Assembly: GCA_020852815.1 (NCBI GenBank)
Contig: JADZAN010000025.1
Span: 1-64,000, forward strand
Direction: 5' to 3'
DNA length: 64,000 nucleotides
Origin: Gemmatimonadaceae bacterium
Lineage (GTDB): Bacteria; Gemmatimonadota; Gemmatimonadetes; Gemmatimonadales; Gemmatimonadaceae
Below are positions 46,495 through 54,615 of this stretch, one piece after another. Every line of letters begins with the position of its first letter. The stretch's first letter is position 1. Made by a program: the position numbers and the translations under genes. The notes below the pieces were generated by a model. The model made no database searches. It worked only from the letters and a program-made list of their open reading frames with translations, and was not told the DNA's origin.

Positions 46495-47784
46495 CTAGGG
46501 CGCCGCGGTGAGCGCCGCCACGTCGAGGCGCATTGCGGAGAACATCTCGTAAAGGAAGCGGTTCTCCTCGACCTCCGAACTCCCGGTGAAGTCGCCGAAC
46601 GCGCTGGCGCCGAGCCCGCCCAGCCAGCGCATGATGGCGCTCTCGCGAACGGCGGTGCGAATCTGCCGCACGCTCATGGCCTGGTTACCGAGGTCGTCGC
46701 GAATGGCGAGGCGCAGCTCGCTCCCGCGCCCCTCGAAGGGGCGGCGGAGCGGGGAGCGGATCAGGCGTTCGGTGGCGAGAGGGAGGTCCCACTGCGGTTC
46801 TCGGCGGAACTGCATGGCCCAGGCGCGGGTGTGCTCGCCGCGCTCGATCGTGAAGTCGCCCACGAGGTCGTGGAATCCCACGCGGAAGATCATGAACCTG
46901 GCGGTGGCGTCGACCCGCAGCCGCAACGAGTCGGGCATGGGGCGCGGCTGACCGGCGAGCGAGACCAGCCGTCCGTCGCGCGCGCGCAGCCGGGTGGTCC
47001 ACCGGCCGTCGCGAATGGCGAGGTCGGCGTACGTGGCGCCGGCGCGATCCGTCAACTGCAACCGTGCGCGGCTCTCCATCAGGTACTTGTCGAGGTACCT
47101 GGCAAACGATGGGTAGCGCCCGCGCAGCGAGTCGGGCGAGATCGTCACGTGCAGCGCGAACGACGTGGAGCCGTCGGCCAGCGCCGTGGTGCGTAGCGAG
47201 TCGATGGTGAAGAGCTGGCCGAGGTGTCGCGCCGTGCGCGCGAAGGTCGTGCGCGACTCCGCGAGGAGGGCAGAACTGGAGACGCCCTCGAAGGCGGTGA
47301 AGAGCGCGCCGATCGCGGCGCCGGCCTGCGGGGCACGCACGGGGCCGATCGCGTGGTCGACATGCGTGATCCACTCGTAGTCGTCGCTCCCGCGCGCACC
47401 GAGCCGCGTGAGCTGGAGAAAATGCCGCTCGTCTCCCACGCGATCAGGGTACGCGGCCGACTGCCGGGCAGTGAACTGGTACCCGCGCTCGGTCAGGGCG
47501 CCCTGCACGTACAGCGCGCGCACCGAATCCGGGGACATCGTGGACCAGATCGCGCTGTCGCTGAACAGGCGCGACGGGATGAGGGCGTAGCGCCCCATGC
47601 GCGTGCGGGCGATTCCGAACCTGGCGTCGCGCTGCGGGAGGTAGAACCGGAAGGCGAACGCGGCGAAGGCGTTGTCCGCGTTTCGTTTCGCGACCTCGAA
47701 CGTATTGCCCCACGGGGGGACGGCTTCGCGGCACGCCGCAAGGGCAAGTGACGCGATGAGGAGAATCGGGCGGATGCGACGCAC
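46495..47784 (-). CDS. Predicted lipoprotein of unknown function
   Basis: GTG at 47784 gives 429 aa starting MRRIRPILLIASLALAAC, a good lipoprotein signal; an ATG at 47871 would add 29 residues that do not fit a signal peptide. The mature protein has no motif I recognise. It is rich in Arg, Phe and Ser-Leu-Arg and contains repeated D-S-L-R/V-R segments (PDSVRALY, TIDSLRTT, PDSLRGRY, MPDSLRLRV). It ends facing tRNA-Ala and is divergent from tRNA-Gln. Confidence 0.65.
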   Translation of the reverse strand: MRRIRPILLIASLALAACREAVPPWGNTFEVAKRNADNAFAAFAFRFYLPQRDARFGIARTRMGRYALIPSRLFSDSAIWSTMSPDSVRALYVQGALTERGYQFTARQSAAYPDRVGDERHFLQLTRLGARGSDDYEWITHVDHAIGPVRAPQAGAAIGALFTAFEGVSSSALLAESRTTFARTARHLGQLFTIDSLRTTALADGSTSFALHVTISPDSLRGRYPSFARYLDKYLMESRARLQLTDRAGATYADLAIRDGRWTTRLRARDGRLVSLAGQPRPMPDSLRLRVDATARFMIFRVGFHDLVGDFTIERGEHTRAWAMQFRREPQWDLPLATERLIRSPLRRPFEGRGSELRLAIRDDLGNQAMSVRQIRTAVRESAIMRWLGGLGASAFGDFTGSSEVEENRFLYEMFSAMRLDVAALTAAP

Positions 47785-47809
47785 GAGCGGGGAGGGGGGT
47801 GTCGAGGGG

Positions 47810-47839
47810 TTGCCCGGCGTGTCGGCGCCCGGATATTTT
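47810..47839 (+). promoter_or_regulatory. Promoter candidate for tRNA-Gln
   Basis: TTGCCC at 47810-47815, an 18-nt spacer and TATTTT at 47834-47839, about 70 bp before the tRNA. It overlaps the divergent lipoprotein's upstream region. Confidence 0.4.
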
Positions 47840-47911
47840 CTCGTACGCGTTTCGTTCGTCGGAAGGTCCACACCGAACGGTGCCGCTCACGGCGCCTGTT
47901 TGGTGTCGCAC

Positions 47912-47984
47912 TGCCCCTTGGTGTAACTGGCAACACGTCTGACTCTGGATCAGAAGAGTCCTGGTTCGAGCCCAGGAGGGGCAA
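47912..47984 (+). tRNA. tRNA-Gln (anticodon CTG)
   Basis: Acceptor TGCCCCT/AGGGGCA, D-stem GTGT/ACAC, anticodon stem TCTGA/TCAGA with loop CTCTGGA (anticodon CTG, codon CAG), T-stem CCTGG/CCAGG with loop TTCGAGC, discriminator A. No encoded CCA beyond the discriminator is evident. CAG is the main glutamine codon in a GC-rich genome. Confidence 0.95.
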
Positions 47985-47988
47985 CTGT

Positions 47989-48024
47989 AAAGCCCGGTCG
48001 CATACCACGCGATCGGGCTTTTCG
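47989..48024 (+). terminator. Rho-independent terminator of tRNA-Gln
   Basis: Hairpin AAAGCCCGGTCGC / GCGATCGGGCTTTT with one G-U pair and a short loop, followed by TTTTCGTTT. It begins five bases after the tRNA 3' end, so the primary transcript is short. The histidine kinase gene on the opposite strand ends at 48050. Confidence 0.88.
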
Positions 48025-48049
48025 TTTGCCGGGAGACCAAAGTCGCGCG

Positions 48050-51000
48050 TCACCCGTCCAGCGCCTCGCGCACCCGCTGAACGAGAAGGTGCGGGGTGAA
48101 CGGCTTCTGCAGGAAGGAGACACCCTCTCGCCGGAGTTCGTGCTCCCCGATGCGGTCCTTTGCATAGCCCGAGACGAAGAGGACGCGAAGCAATGGGAGT
48201 TGCTCGCGCAGTGCGTCGGCAAGGGCGGGTCCGCTCCAACCGGGCATGATCACGTCGGTCACGAGGAGGGCGAAGGGGAGCGCCGCCCGTCGCACGAGCG
48301 ACAGCGCATCCTCGGCTGAGGCGGCGGCCTGCACGTGGTACCCGGCTTCGGTGAGTGCGCGCACGGTGAGGGACCGGACCGCCGGATCGTCCTCGGCGAC
48401 CAGGATGCGCTCGGAGCCGCGCCGTTCGGGGCGGGGCGCGAGTTGCTCGGGCGATTCCGGCGCCGGGGCGGTGGCGCGCGGGAGGTAGATGCGGAATCGC
48501 GTCCCGATGCCGGGAGTGCTCTCCACGTCGACCATGCCGCCGGCCTGGCGCACGATCCCGTAAACCGTGGCGAGGCCGAGCCCAGTTCCCTCGCCCTGGC
48601 GCTTGGTGGTGTAGAACGGCTCGAAGAGGTGCGGGAGCGCCTCGGGAGGGATCCCCGATCCGGAATCGCTCACCGTGAGCAGGGCAAAAGGGCCGGCGAC
48701 CACGCCCTGTCCCTCGATCAGGTGTTCGTCGGTGAGCACGACGTGCTCCGTTCCCAGCGTGAGGAGCCCGCCCTCCGGCATCGCGTCACGCGCGTTGACG
48801 GCGAGGTTGAGGATGACCTGCTCCAGCTGCGAGGGATCGATGTAGACGAGCCACGGCGTGGGATCGAGCTCGGTGGTGATCGCGATGTCCTCGCCCACCA
48901 GCCGCCGCAGCATGCGTTCGGATGCGGACACCGCGGCGTTGAGGTCCACGGCGCGGGGGGAGACCAGCTGGCGACGCGCGAAGGCCAGCAGTTGCGAGGT
49001 GAGCGCGCGTGCCCGCTCGGCCGCCAGGCGCACTTCACGCAGGTCGTCGGGCTTGATCGCCTCGCCGCGGGTCAGGTCACCTTCCAACAGTTGGGTGTAT
49101 CCGAGGACGGCGGTGAGGATGTTGTTGAAGTCGTGCGCCACGCCCCCCGCCAGCCGCCCGATCGAGTCCAGCTTCTGCGACTGGCGCAACCGGGCCTCGA
49201 GGTCGCGCTGCTCGGTGACGTCGCGCAGGTTGGCCACCGTGCCCCGCACCGCGCGCACGTGCAACAGCGACCGGACCGTTCCCTCGAACTGCCGCCACTC
49301 GCCGCTGCGGTGGCGCGCACGGACGGCCAGTTGCGTGGACTCGCGCTTGCCTTCGCACACATCGCCCAGGCTCGTCCCTGACTGGGCGACGTCATCGGGA
49401 TGCAGCAGGGCGACGAGTGAGAGGCCGACGGCTTCGCTGGCGGAGTAGCCCAGGATTGCGCCGACCGATGGGCTCGCGAAGCGGATGATGGCCGATCGAT
49501 CGAGGGTGAGGACGAGGTCGAGTCCGTTCTCGATCAGGGCGCGAAAGCGTTCCTCGCTCTGGCGCAGCGCTTCCTGCGCCAGGCGACGATCGGTGATGTC
49601 GACAAACGAGGCGCTGATGCGCTCGTTCTCGCCACGCGCGTTGCGGACGACGGCGGCGGAGAGCGCGACGAGAAAGGTGGAGCCATCGGCGCGGAGCGCC
49701 GTCAACTCGCCCTGCCACGAACCCACGTCCAGCAACCGTGCAGTCACCTCCTCGGCCTCCTCGCGATGCAGCCAGAAGTCGCTGGCCTTGCGCCCCAGCG
49801 CCTCGCGCGGCGAGCCGAGGTGCCACATGCGCTGGAAGGCAGGATTCGTGTAGGCCAGGACGCCGTCGAGCGTGGCGATGGCGAGGCCGTTGAGCGACGC
49901 CTCGATGGCGGCGTCGCGGGTACGCAGCGCCTCCTCGCGCTCGCGCTGGTCGGTGACGTCGGCGATGGCGCCCACCGTGCGCGCCGCGCGCCGCCCTTTC
50001 CCGCTCCCCTCGAAGGTGGTGTGGGCGCGCGAGCGCACCCAGCGCACGCTGCCGTCGGGACGTACGACGCGATATTCCACGTCATAGTCGCCCGCACCGG
50101 CGGGGTCGTGCGCGCTGGCAATGGCCGACACGACCGCCGCACGATCGTCGGGGTGGATGCCGTGGACGATGGCGGAGAGGGTGATCGGTTGGTCGACCGT
50201 CCAGCCGCGCATCACGCGCAGGGCGGGCGAGTAATAGATCCGGTCGGTGCGGTGATCGTGCTCGAAGATCCCGATGCCGTAGGCGCGCACGGCCTCGGCC
50301 AGCCGTTCCTCGCTTTCGCGCAGTGCCCCGTCGGCCTGGCGGCGCGCGGTGATGTCGCGCGATACGGAGAGGACGGCGTCGATCGTGCCTTGGGCGTTGC
50401 GCAGCGGGACGGCGTTGCTCTCGACCCATCGGCGCGTGCCGTGTCGTCCGGCAAGCTCGAAGGTGAGCGTGGGCGAGTCGCCCCCAAGCACGCGTTGCAG
50501 CATGGCCGCGAACGCGGTGCGGTACTCGGGGCACACGACGTCGGCGAGCGGCGCGCGCTGCGCCGTGGCGAGGTCGGGGACCTCGAGCATGGCCAGACCG
50601 GCCGCGTTCATCTCCAGCAGCGTTCCGTCAGGCGCAATGACCATCACGCACTCGAGCGTGGCCTCGAGGATGGCGCGCAGCCGGCTGGCGTTGGCGTGCG
50701 ACTCGGCGTCGCGGCGCGCGCGCTCGGTGACCTGGCGGACGATGGCGAGTCGGCGGTGCCCGGAAAGCGGGATGATCTGCGCCTCGTAGACGCGCATCCC
50801 GTCGGCCATGGGGAGCGAGTACTGGACGCGCGCGGAGCCCAGTGTTTCGGCGTCGCGTAGCGCGGCGTCGATCGCGCCGGTCGACTCGGGGGGGAACAAG
50901 TCGCGGATCCGGCGCCCGAGGAATTGCTCGGGGGGGAGGAAGAGGTCCTCGGGGGTGCCGGCGCGGTAATCGTGAATCTCCCCGTCCCCCGACAGGAGGA

Positions 51001-51100
51001 AGAGGAATCCGTCGATGGCCGGAAGGATCTCGCCGAGGTTCAGAGCCTCCAGCGCCGGCGATTCATGCGCGCCGTTCGCGCCGCCCGTACCCATGCCCAT
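48050..51100 (-). CDS. Multi-PAS hybrid histidine kinase with C-terminal receiver
   Basis: 1016-aa probably cytosolic sensor. ATG at 51100 (MGMGTGGANGAHES) follows TGGAGC; the frame is open further upstream but without PAS-like sequence. Five PAS/PAC units occupy about 20-640. HisKA has GRLAGGVAHDFNNILTAVLG with the phosphoryl histidine; HATPase has LNLAVNARDAMPEGG, SDSGSGIPPEALPHLFEPFY and GEGTGLGLATVYGIV. The receiver has RILVAEDDPAVRS, TDVIMPGWSG (phospho-Asp) and LQKPFT. No response regulator or output gene is adjacent. The missing membrane helices suggest a soluble redox, ligand or light sensor. Confidence 0.93.
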   Translation of the reverse strand: MGMGTGGANGAHESPALEALNLGEILPAIDGFLFLLSGDGEIHDYRAGTPEDLFLPPEQFLGRRIRDLFPPESTGAIDAALRDAETLGSARVQYSLPMADGMRVYEAQIIPLSGHRRLAIVRQVTERARRDAESHANASRLRAILEATLECVMVIAPDGTLLEMNAAGLAMLEVPDLATAQRAPLADVVCPEYRTAFAAMLQRVLGGDSPTLTFELAGRHGTRRWVESNAVPLRNAQGTIDAVLSVSRDITARRQADGALRESEERLAEAVRAYGIGIFEHDHRTDRIYYSPALRVMRGWTVDQPITLSAIVHGIHPDDRAAVVSAIASAHDPAGAGDYDVEYRVVRPDGSVRWVRSRAHTTFEGSGKGRRAARTVGAIADVTDQREREEALRTRDAAIEASLNGLAIATLDGVLAYTNPAFQRMWHLGSPREALGRKASDFWLHREEAEEVTARLLDVGSWQGELTALRADGSTFLVALSAAVVRNARGENERISASFVDITDRRLAQEALRQSEERFRALIENGLDLVLTLDRSAIIRFASPSVGAILGYSASEAVGLSLVALLHPDDVAQSGTSLGDVCEGKRESTQLAVRARHRSGEWRQFEGTVRSLLHVRAVRGTVANLRDVTEQRDLEARLRQSQKLDSIGRLAGGVAHDFNNILTAVLGYTQLLEGDLTRGEAIKPDDLREVRLAAERARALTSQLLAFARRQLVSPRAVDLNAAVSASERMLRRLVGEDIAITTELDPTPWLVYIDPSQLEQVILNLAVNARDAMPEGGLLTLGTEHVVLTDEHLIEGQGVVAGPFALLTVSDSGSGIPPEALPHLFEPFYTTKRQGEGTGLGLATVYGIVRQAGGMVDVESTPGIGTRFRIYLPRATAPAPESPEQLAPRPERRGSERILVAEDDPAVRSLTVRALTEAGYHVQAAASAEDALSLVRRAALPFALLVTDVIMPGWSGPALADALREQLPLLRVLFVSGYAKDRIGEHELRREGVSFLQKPFTPHLLVQRVREALDG

Positions 51101-51438
51101 TGCTCCAGTGAAACGAGGTGCGACGGAGAACCTCGTCGCTGATACCCCCGAGTGCAATGCCGGGGCCGTGGCGCGGGGGGCGGGGGCACGCAGATTGCCA
51201 AATGGTGTGCCGGCGGCTATCCTCCAACGAGCGATACGCGCGCCCTGGCGCGCGGACAAGTTCCGACGGTTCAGGGGCCTGCCAATGCGAGCGGGCCCTT
51301 TGTTGTTGGCGCCGGCCGCGGGGTGGACCAGACGCGAGGCCGGCCGCTGAACGGTGGGAGCGGGAAGACGACGCCTGGCGCAGCGCTGGTTCGTCACGCG
51401 TCCACTCGCGCCTCACTCCAGCACTAGAGGTACCATCG
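51101..51438. other. Divergent upstream region of the histidine kinase and IF-1
   Basis: 338 bp. Holds the kinase ribosome-binding site at its left end and a small inverted repeat (ACGAGGT...ACCTCGT) at about 51113-51136. Nothing resembling a known ribosomal leader was identified. The open frame upstream of the IF-1 start shows no family match. Confidence 0.45.
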
Positions 51439-51657
51439 ATGGCGAAGGAAGAGATGATCGAGCTCGAGGGGGCAGTGAAGGAAGTCCTGCCCAGCGCCAT
51501 GTTCCGGGTCGATCTCGAGAACGGACACCAGCTGCTGGCCACGACGGCGGGGAAGATGCGCAAGTTCCGCATCCGCATCCTCGCGGGCGACCGCGTCACC
51601 GTGGAGGTGTCGCCGTACGACCTGACCCGCGGCCGCATCACCTTCCGTCACAAGTAA
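51439..51657 (+). CDS. infA: Translation initiation factor IF-1 (variant type)
   Basis: 72-aa S1-like OB-fold factor that binds the ribosomal A site. [20 protein letters not shown] and [14 protein letters not shown], then [15 protein letters not shown], are classical. The middle reads [20 protein letters not shown] rather than the usual AHISGKMRKNxIRILxGDxV. It therefore resembles the second IF-1 type seen in some Proteobacteria, which also sits outside the ribosomal-protein operon. A short unknown gene follows after 10 bp. Confidence 0.93.
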   Translation: MAKEEMIELEGAVKEVLPSAMFRVDLENGHQLLATTAGKMRKFRIRILAGDRVTVEVSPYDLTRGRITFRHK

Positions 51658-51667
51658 GGAGCCTCGT

Positions 51668-51922
51668 ATGACGATCCCCGACCGCATCACCCCCCGCTGG
51701 ATTGCCGGGCTGACGAACGAGGAGCTGCAGGCGGCGGAATTGCAGCTGCACGACACGTACGCGGAAGAGGAATCGACGGAGAAGCGGCGCGCGGGGGGAG
51801 CCTTCAGCCTGCTGCGTGGTCCCGACTCGCTCACGCAGGCGTGGCTGCGCTGGAGCATGGTGTGCAACGCGACGCGCGATCGCGGGCTGCGGACCTCGGC
51901 GCGCAACGCACCTCCCGCCTAG
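51668..51922 (+). CDS. Hypothetical 84-aa protein downstream of infA
   Basis: Soluble, mostly helical: MTIPDRITPRWIAGLTNEEL, then QAAELQLHDTYAEEESTEKR and a basic tail. It follows infA by 10 bp with AAGGAGCC as ribosome-binding site, so the two are very likely cotranscribed. I do not recognise the family. Confidence 0.7.
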   Translation: MTIPDRITPRWIAGLTNEELQAAELQLHDTYAEEESTEKRRAGGAFSLLRGPDSLTQAWLRWSMVCNATRDRGLRTSARNAPPA

Positions 51923-52047
51923 GACGCGCCGCCCCGCCTAACGCCAGCGCCGTGGCGCGAGCGCGTGTGGACGAGTCGGCGCGCGTACCGCGCGCCGGCC
52001 GGGCGCGGCGGGCCGGCTGATCCCGAACGTCTTCGTTTCCTTCCTCG

Positions 52048-52707
52048 ATGAAGCCCTGCGATTGTCGCGAGCGGCACGAGCCGCGTCGTGTGGTGCTGAC
52101 CGGTGGTCCGGGTGCGGGGAAGACCGCCGTGCTCGAGTTGATCCGCCTCTTCTTCTGCGTGCACGTGAAGACGCTGCGCGAGGCTGCCGGGATCGTCTTT
52201 GGCGGCGGCTTTCCGCGAAACCAGCAGTGGGAGCTGCGGCAGGCGGGGCAGATGGCGATCTACCATGTGCAGCGCGCGCTGGAGCTGACGGGCGACCTGG
52301 AGAATGCGGCTGTCGTGCTCTGCGATCGTGGTACCGTCGACGGGGGGGCGTACTGGCAGGGGCCGGGCTCGCTGTGGGAGGCGGTGGGGACCACGCAGGC
52401 GGCGGAGATTGCGCGCTACCACGCGGTGATCCACTTGCGCACCCCGACGTCGCCCGACGCCTACGGGCACGAGAATCCGTTGCGCATCGAGTCTCTCGAC
52501 GAGGCGGCGGCAATCGACGCGCGCATCGCCGAGTCGTGGTCGTTGCACCCGCGGCGCTATTTCGTGGATGCGACCCCCGACTTCCTCACCAAGGCAGCAC
52601 AGGCACTCGCCCTCCTGCGCGACGAAGTTCCGCCGTGTTGCCGGCATCATGTGAAGCCCTTCCTCTGGTCCACGTGGCCGGGGGAGGTGGAACCGCACGG
52701 TCCCTAA
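52048..52707 (+). CDS. AAA_28-type P-loop NTPase
   Basis: 219-aa ATP-binding protein. The P-loop VVLTGGPGAGKTAVLEL (about 15-31) and a Walker-B-like VVLCDRGTVDGGAYW (about 89-103) fit the AAA_28/NadR-like kinase-type domain. The N-terminal CDCRERHE and C-terminal PPCCRHH suggest a bound metal. It may phosphorylate a nucleoside or small metabolite; the substrate is unknown. The VOC lipoprotein gene starts three bases after the stop. Confidence 0.75.
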   Translation: MKPCDCRERHEPRRVVLTGGPGAGKTAVLELIRLFFCVHVKTLREAAGIVFGGGFPRNQQWELRQAGQMAIYHVQRALELTGDLENAAVVLCDRGTVDGGAYWQGPGSLWEAVGTTQAAEIARYHAVIHLRTPTSPDAYGHENPLRIESLDEAAAIDARIAESWSLHPRRYFVDATPDFLTKAAQALALLRDEVPPCCRHHVKPFLWSTWPGEVEPHGP

Positions 52708-52709
52708 GC

Positions 52710-53828
52710 ATGCGCACCATGTCGGCGTGCGGCGCGCGCGGTGCGTTGCGGCGTGGCCTTCGATGCCGGCTGGCCGTCGGCCTCGTGGCCCTGGTCTCTG
52801 CCGTCAGCTGCACGACGCCCGCCCGACCCGCGCCGGCCTTGGCCGGTGCGCCGGCGTCGGCGCAGTCGCCGTCACCGTCGCTGCCCACGCTGCACCATGT
52901 CGGGCTCAACTCGGTCGACCCGGAGCGGGCGATCGCCTGGTACCTGGCGCTCTGGCCCTCGGCCAGGCGCACCGAGGTGGCGGGGGTGCCATCGGTGCAG
53001 GCGGAGATGCTGCTCATGTTCCATCGTATCGCGCGCCAGGCGCCGGGAGCGTGGCGCCACGACCTGCATCGTCCCGAGGAGCAGTCACCGTTCTGGCACA
53101 TTGGCGCCTTCGTGAACACCACGACGCTTCTCGAGCGTCTGGCGGGAACAGAGGTCGCGCCACTCCCGCTCTGGATCTCGCCGACGGACACCGTGGGGAC
53201 GTGGCGGTCGGGGCTCGCCCCCTACGCGGGGACGCTGACGGCGGCGCAGCTGGCCACGGCGGCGGCGGCCCCTCCGCGCGATGGCGGCTTTGCCTATGTG
53301 GTTGCGCCTGACGGTGTCCTCTTCGAGCTCACGGGCGGCCCCGGGACGCGCGAGGCGCTGGCGCACGTGCACTTCCTCCACGAGCAACCGCTCTGCGCCG
53401 CCAACTGGTACGTGGCGCACCTGGGCTTTGCCCTCCCGCCGGTGCGCGACAGCAGCGGCGTCGAGCACGCGCGAGCGCCGCACGAGCCGTGCGCCGTGCC
53501 TAACGGCGAGGCGGGGTGGCCATCGCTGGAGCGCGTGGGGACGATTCGGCAGCCGGCGGCGACGGTGCGCTATGGCAATGGCAGCATGGGGTGGTACCCG
53601 CGCCAGTGCACGGGGACGCGCTGCGGCGGCGAGCGGCGGCTCGTGCGTTCGCGCGGGCAGGTGCTGGACCACGTCGCTTTCGGCATCCGCGACTTCGACG
53701 CTCGGTACGCCACCCTGGTGCGCGACGGCGTGACGATCCTCGAGCGGCCGCATCGTCTTGGCACCACCCGCGCCTTCATGCTCGAGGACCCGGACGGACT
53801 GGCGATCGAGCTGGTCGAGATTCCCTAA
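52710..53828 (+). CDS. Exported VOC/glyoxalase-fold lipoprotein
   Basis: 372-aa protein with two vicinal-oxygen-chelate domains. The N-terminus (MRTMSACGARGALRRG, or a second ATG nine bases on) leads to LAVGLVALVSAVSC, a lipobox-like end. VOC segments: LPTLHHVGLNSVDPERAIAW with the first metal histidine, VHFLHEQPLCAANWYVAHLG, LDHVAFGIRDFDARYATLVR and FMLEDPDGLAIELVEIP with the final glutamate. Substrate unknown. It converges on the next minus-strand gene with a 4-bp overlap. Confidence 0.85.
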   Translation: MRTMSACGARGALRRGLRCRLAVGLVALVSAVSCTTPARPAPALAGAPASAQSPSPSLPTLHHVGLNSVDPERAIAWYLALWPSARRTEVAGVPSVQAEMLLMFHRIARQAPGAWRHDLHRPEEQSPFWHIGAFVNTTTLLERLAGTEVAPLPLWISPTDTVGTWRSGLAPYAGTLTAAQLATAAAAPPRDGGFAYVVAPDGVLFELTGGPGTREALAHVHFLHEQPLCAANWYVAHLGFALPPVRDSSGVEHARAPHEPCAVPNGEAGWPSLERVGTIRQPAATVRYGNGSMGWYPRQCTGTRCGGERRLVRSRGQVLDHVAFGIRDFDARYATLVRDGVTILERPHRLGTTRAFMLEDPDGLAIELVEIP

Positions 53829-54400
53829 GGGTTGGGAGCCGGAGCGCGCGTCATGACGGCGCGCTGGCGCCCCTCGACGCGATAGCTCCGCACGGTGGCG
53901 CCCCCTTCGCTGTTGGCCCCCTCGCCGCGTGTGGTCGTTGTCGGCGTGGCGCTCCACCACGTGATGTCGTGCGTCAGGGTGTCGGCGCGCAGTGTGTACC
54001 GGCTCTCCAGGACGCGACCGCCGACCTCGAAGACGCTCATCAGCGAGCCCGCAATGAACGTCTCCTCGAGCAGGAGACCGTTCCCCTCGTCGGTGGCATA
54101 GTGGCCGCGAACCGAGTCGCGCACGAGCAGTCGGTAGGCCCTCACCCCGCGCACCGTGTCGGCGTTGAAGACGGTGCGCCATTGAAAGCCCTGGCCCGCC
54201 GCCTCGCGCGCAATCTCGAGCGTGATGGGAAGAGAATTGCGAACGCTGTCCGGCGGCGCGTAGGTGGTGAGCGTTCCGGTCCAGCGACCCAGCCATCCGC
54301 CAGGGAATGACGGGGTGCCTTGCGCCACGAGCTGTCGCGTCGGGACTATCGACGCGGCAAGGAGGAGCGCACACAAGAGCGCCAGCGGGGGCGCGAGCAT
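53825..54400 (-). CDS. Exported hypothetical protein, lipocalin-like
   Basis: ATG at 54400 (MLAPPLALLCALLLAASIVP) gives a clean signal peptide and 191 aa; a longer start at 54511 buries it. The mature part (WLGRWTGTLTTYAPPDSVRN, ITLEIAREAAGQGFQWRTVF, LTHDITWWSATPTTTTRGEG) alternates strands like the small beta-barrel domains found in exported DUF-type proteins of this phylum. No catalytic residues recognised. Confidence 0.65.
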   Translation of the reverse strand: MLAPPLALLCALLLAASIVPTRQLVAQGTPSFPGGWLGRWTGTLTTYAPPDSVRNSLPITLEIAREAAGQGFQWRTVFNADTVRGVRAYRLLVRDSVRGHYATDEGNGLLLEETFIAGSLMSVFEVGGRVLESRYTLRADTLTHDITWWSATPTTTTRGEGANSEGGATVRSYRVEGRQRAVMTRAPAPNP

Positions 54401-54615
54401 TCGGGACGGCAGTGGAGCATCGGGCACGGTGGCGACCTCCTGCGCGAGTTGCGCCAAAGCTACGACGCGCAACCGCCGGCGTGGAGCGTCGACACGCCGG
54501 ACGGGGTACATGGCAGGGGGAGTGCACGATGCACCGCCATCATGCGAGATTCCATTCCGACGTTTCGCACGCGCCCCGTCGCGCTTTTTTGCGATCCGTC
54601 CCCCTCACTCAGTCC

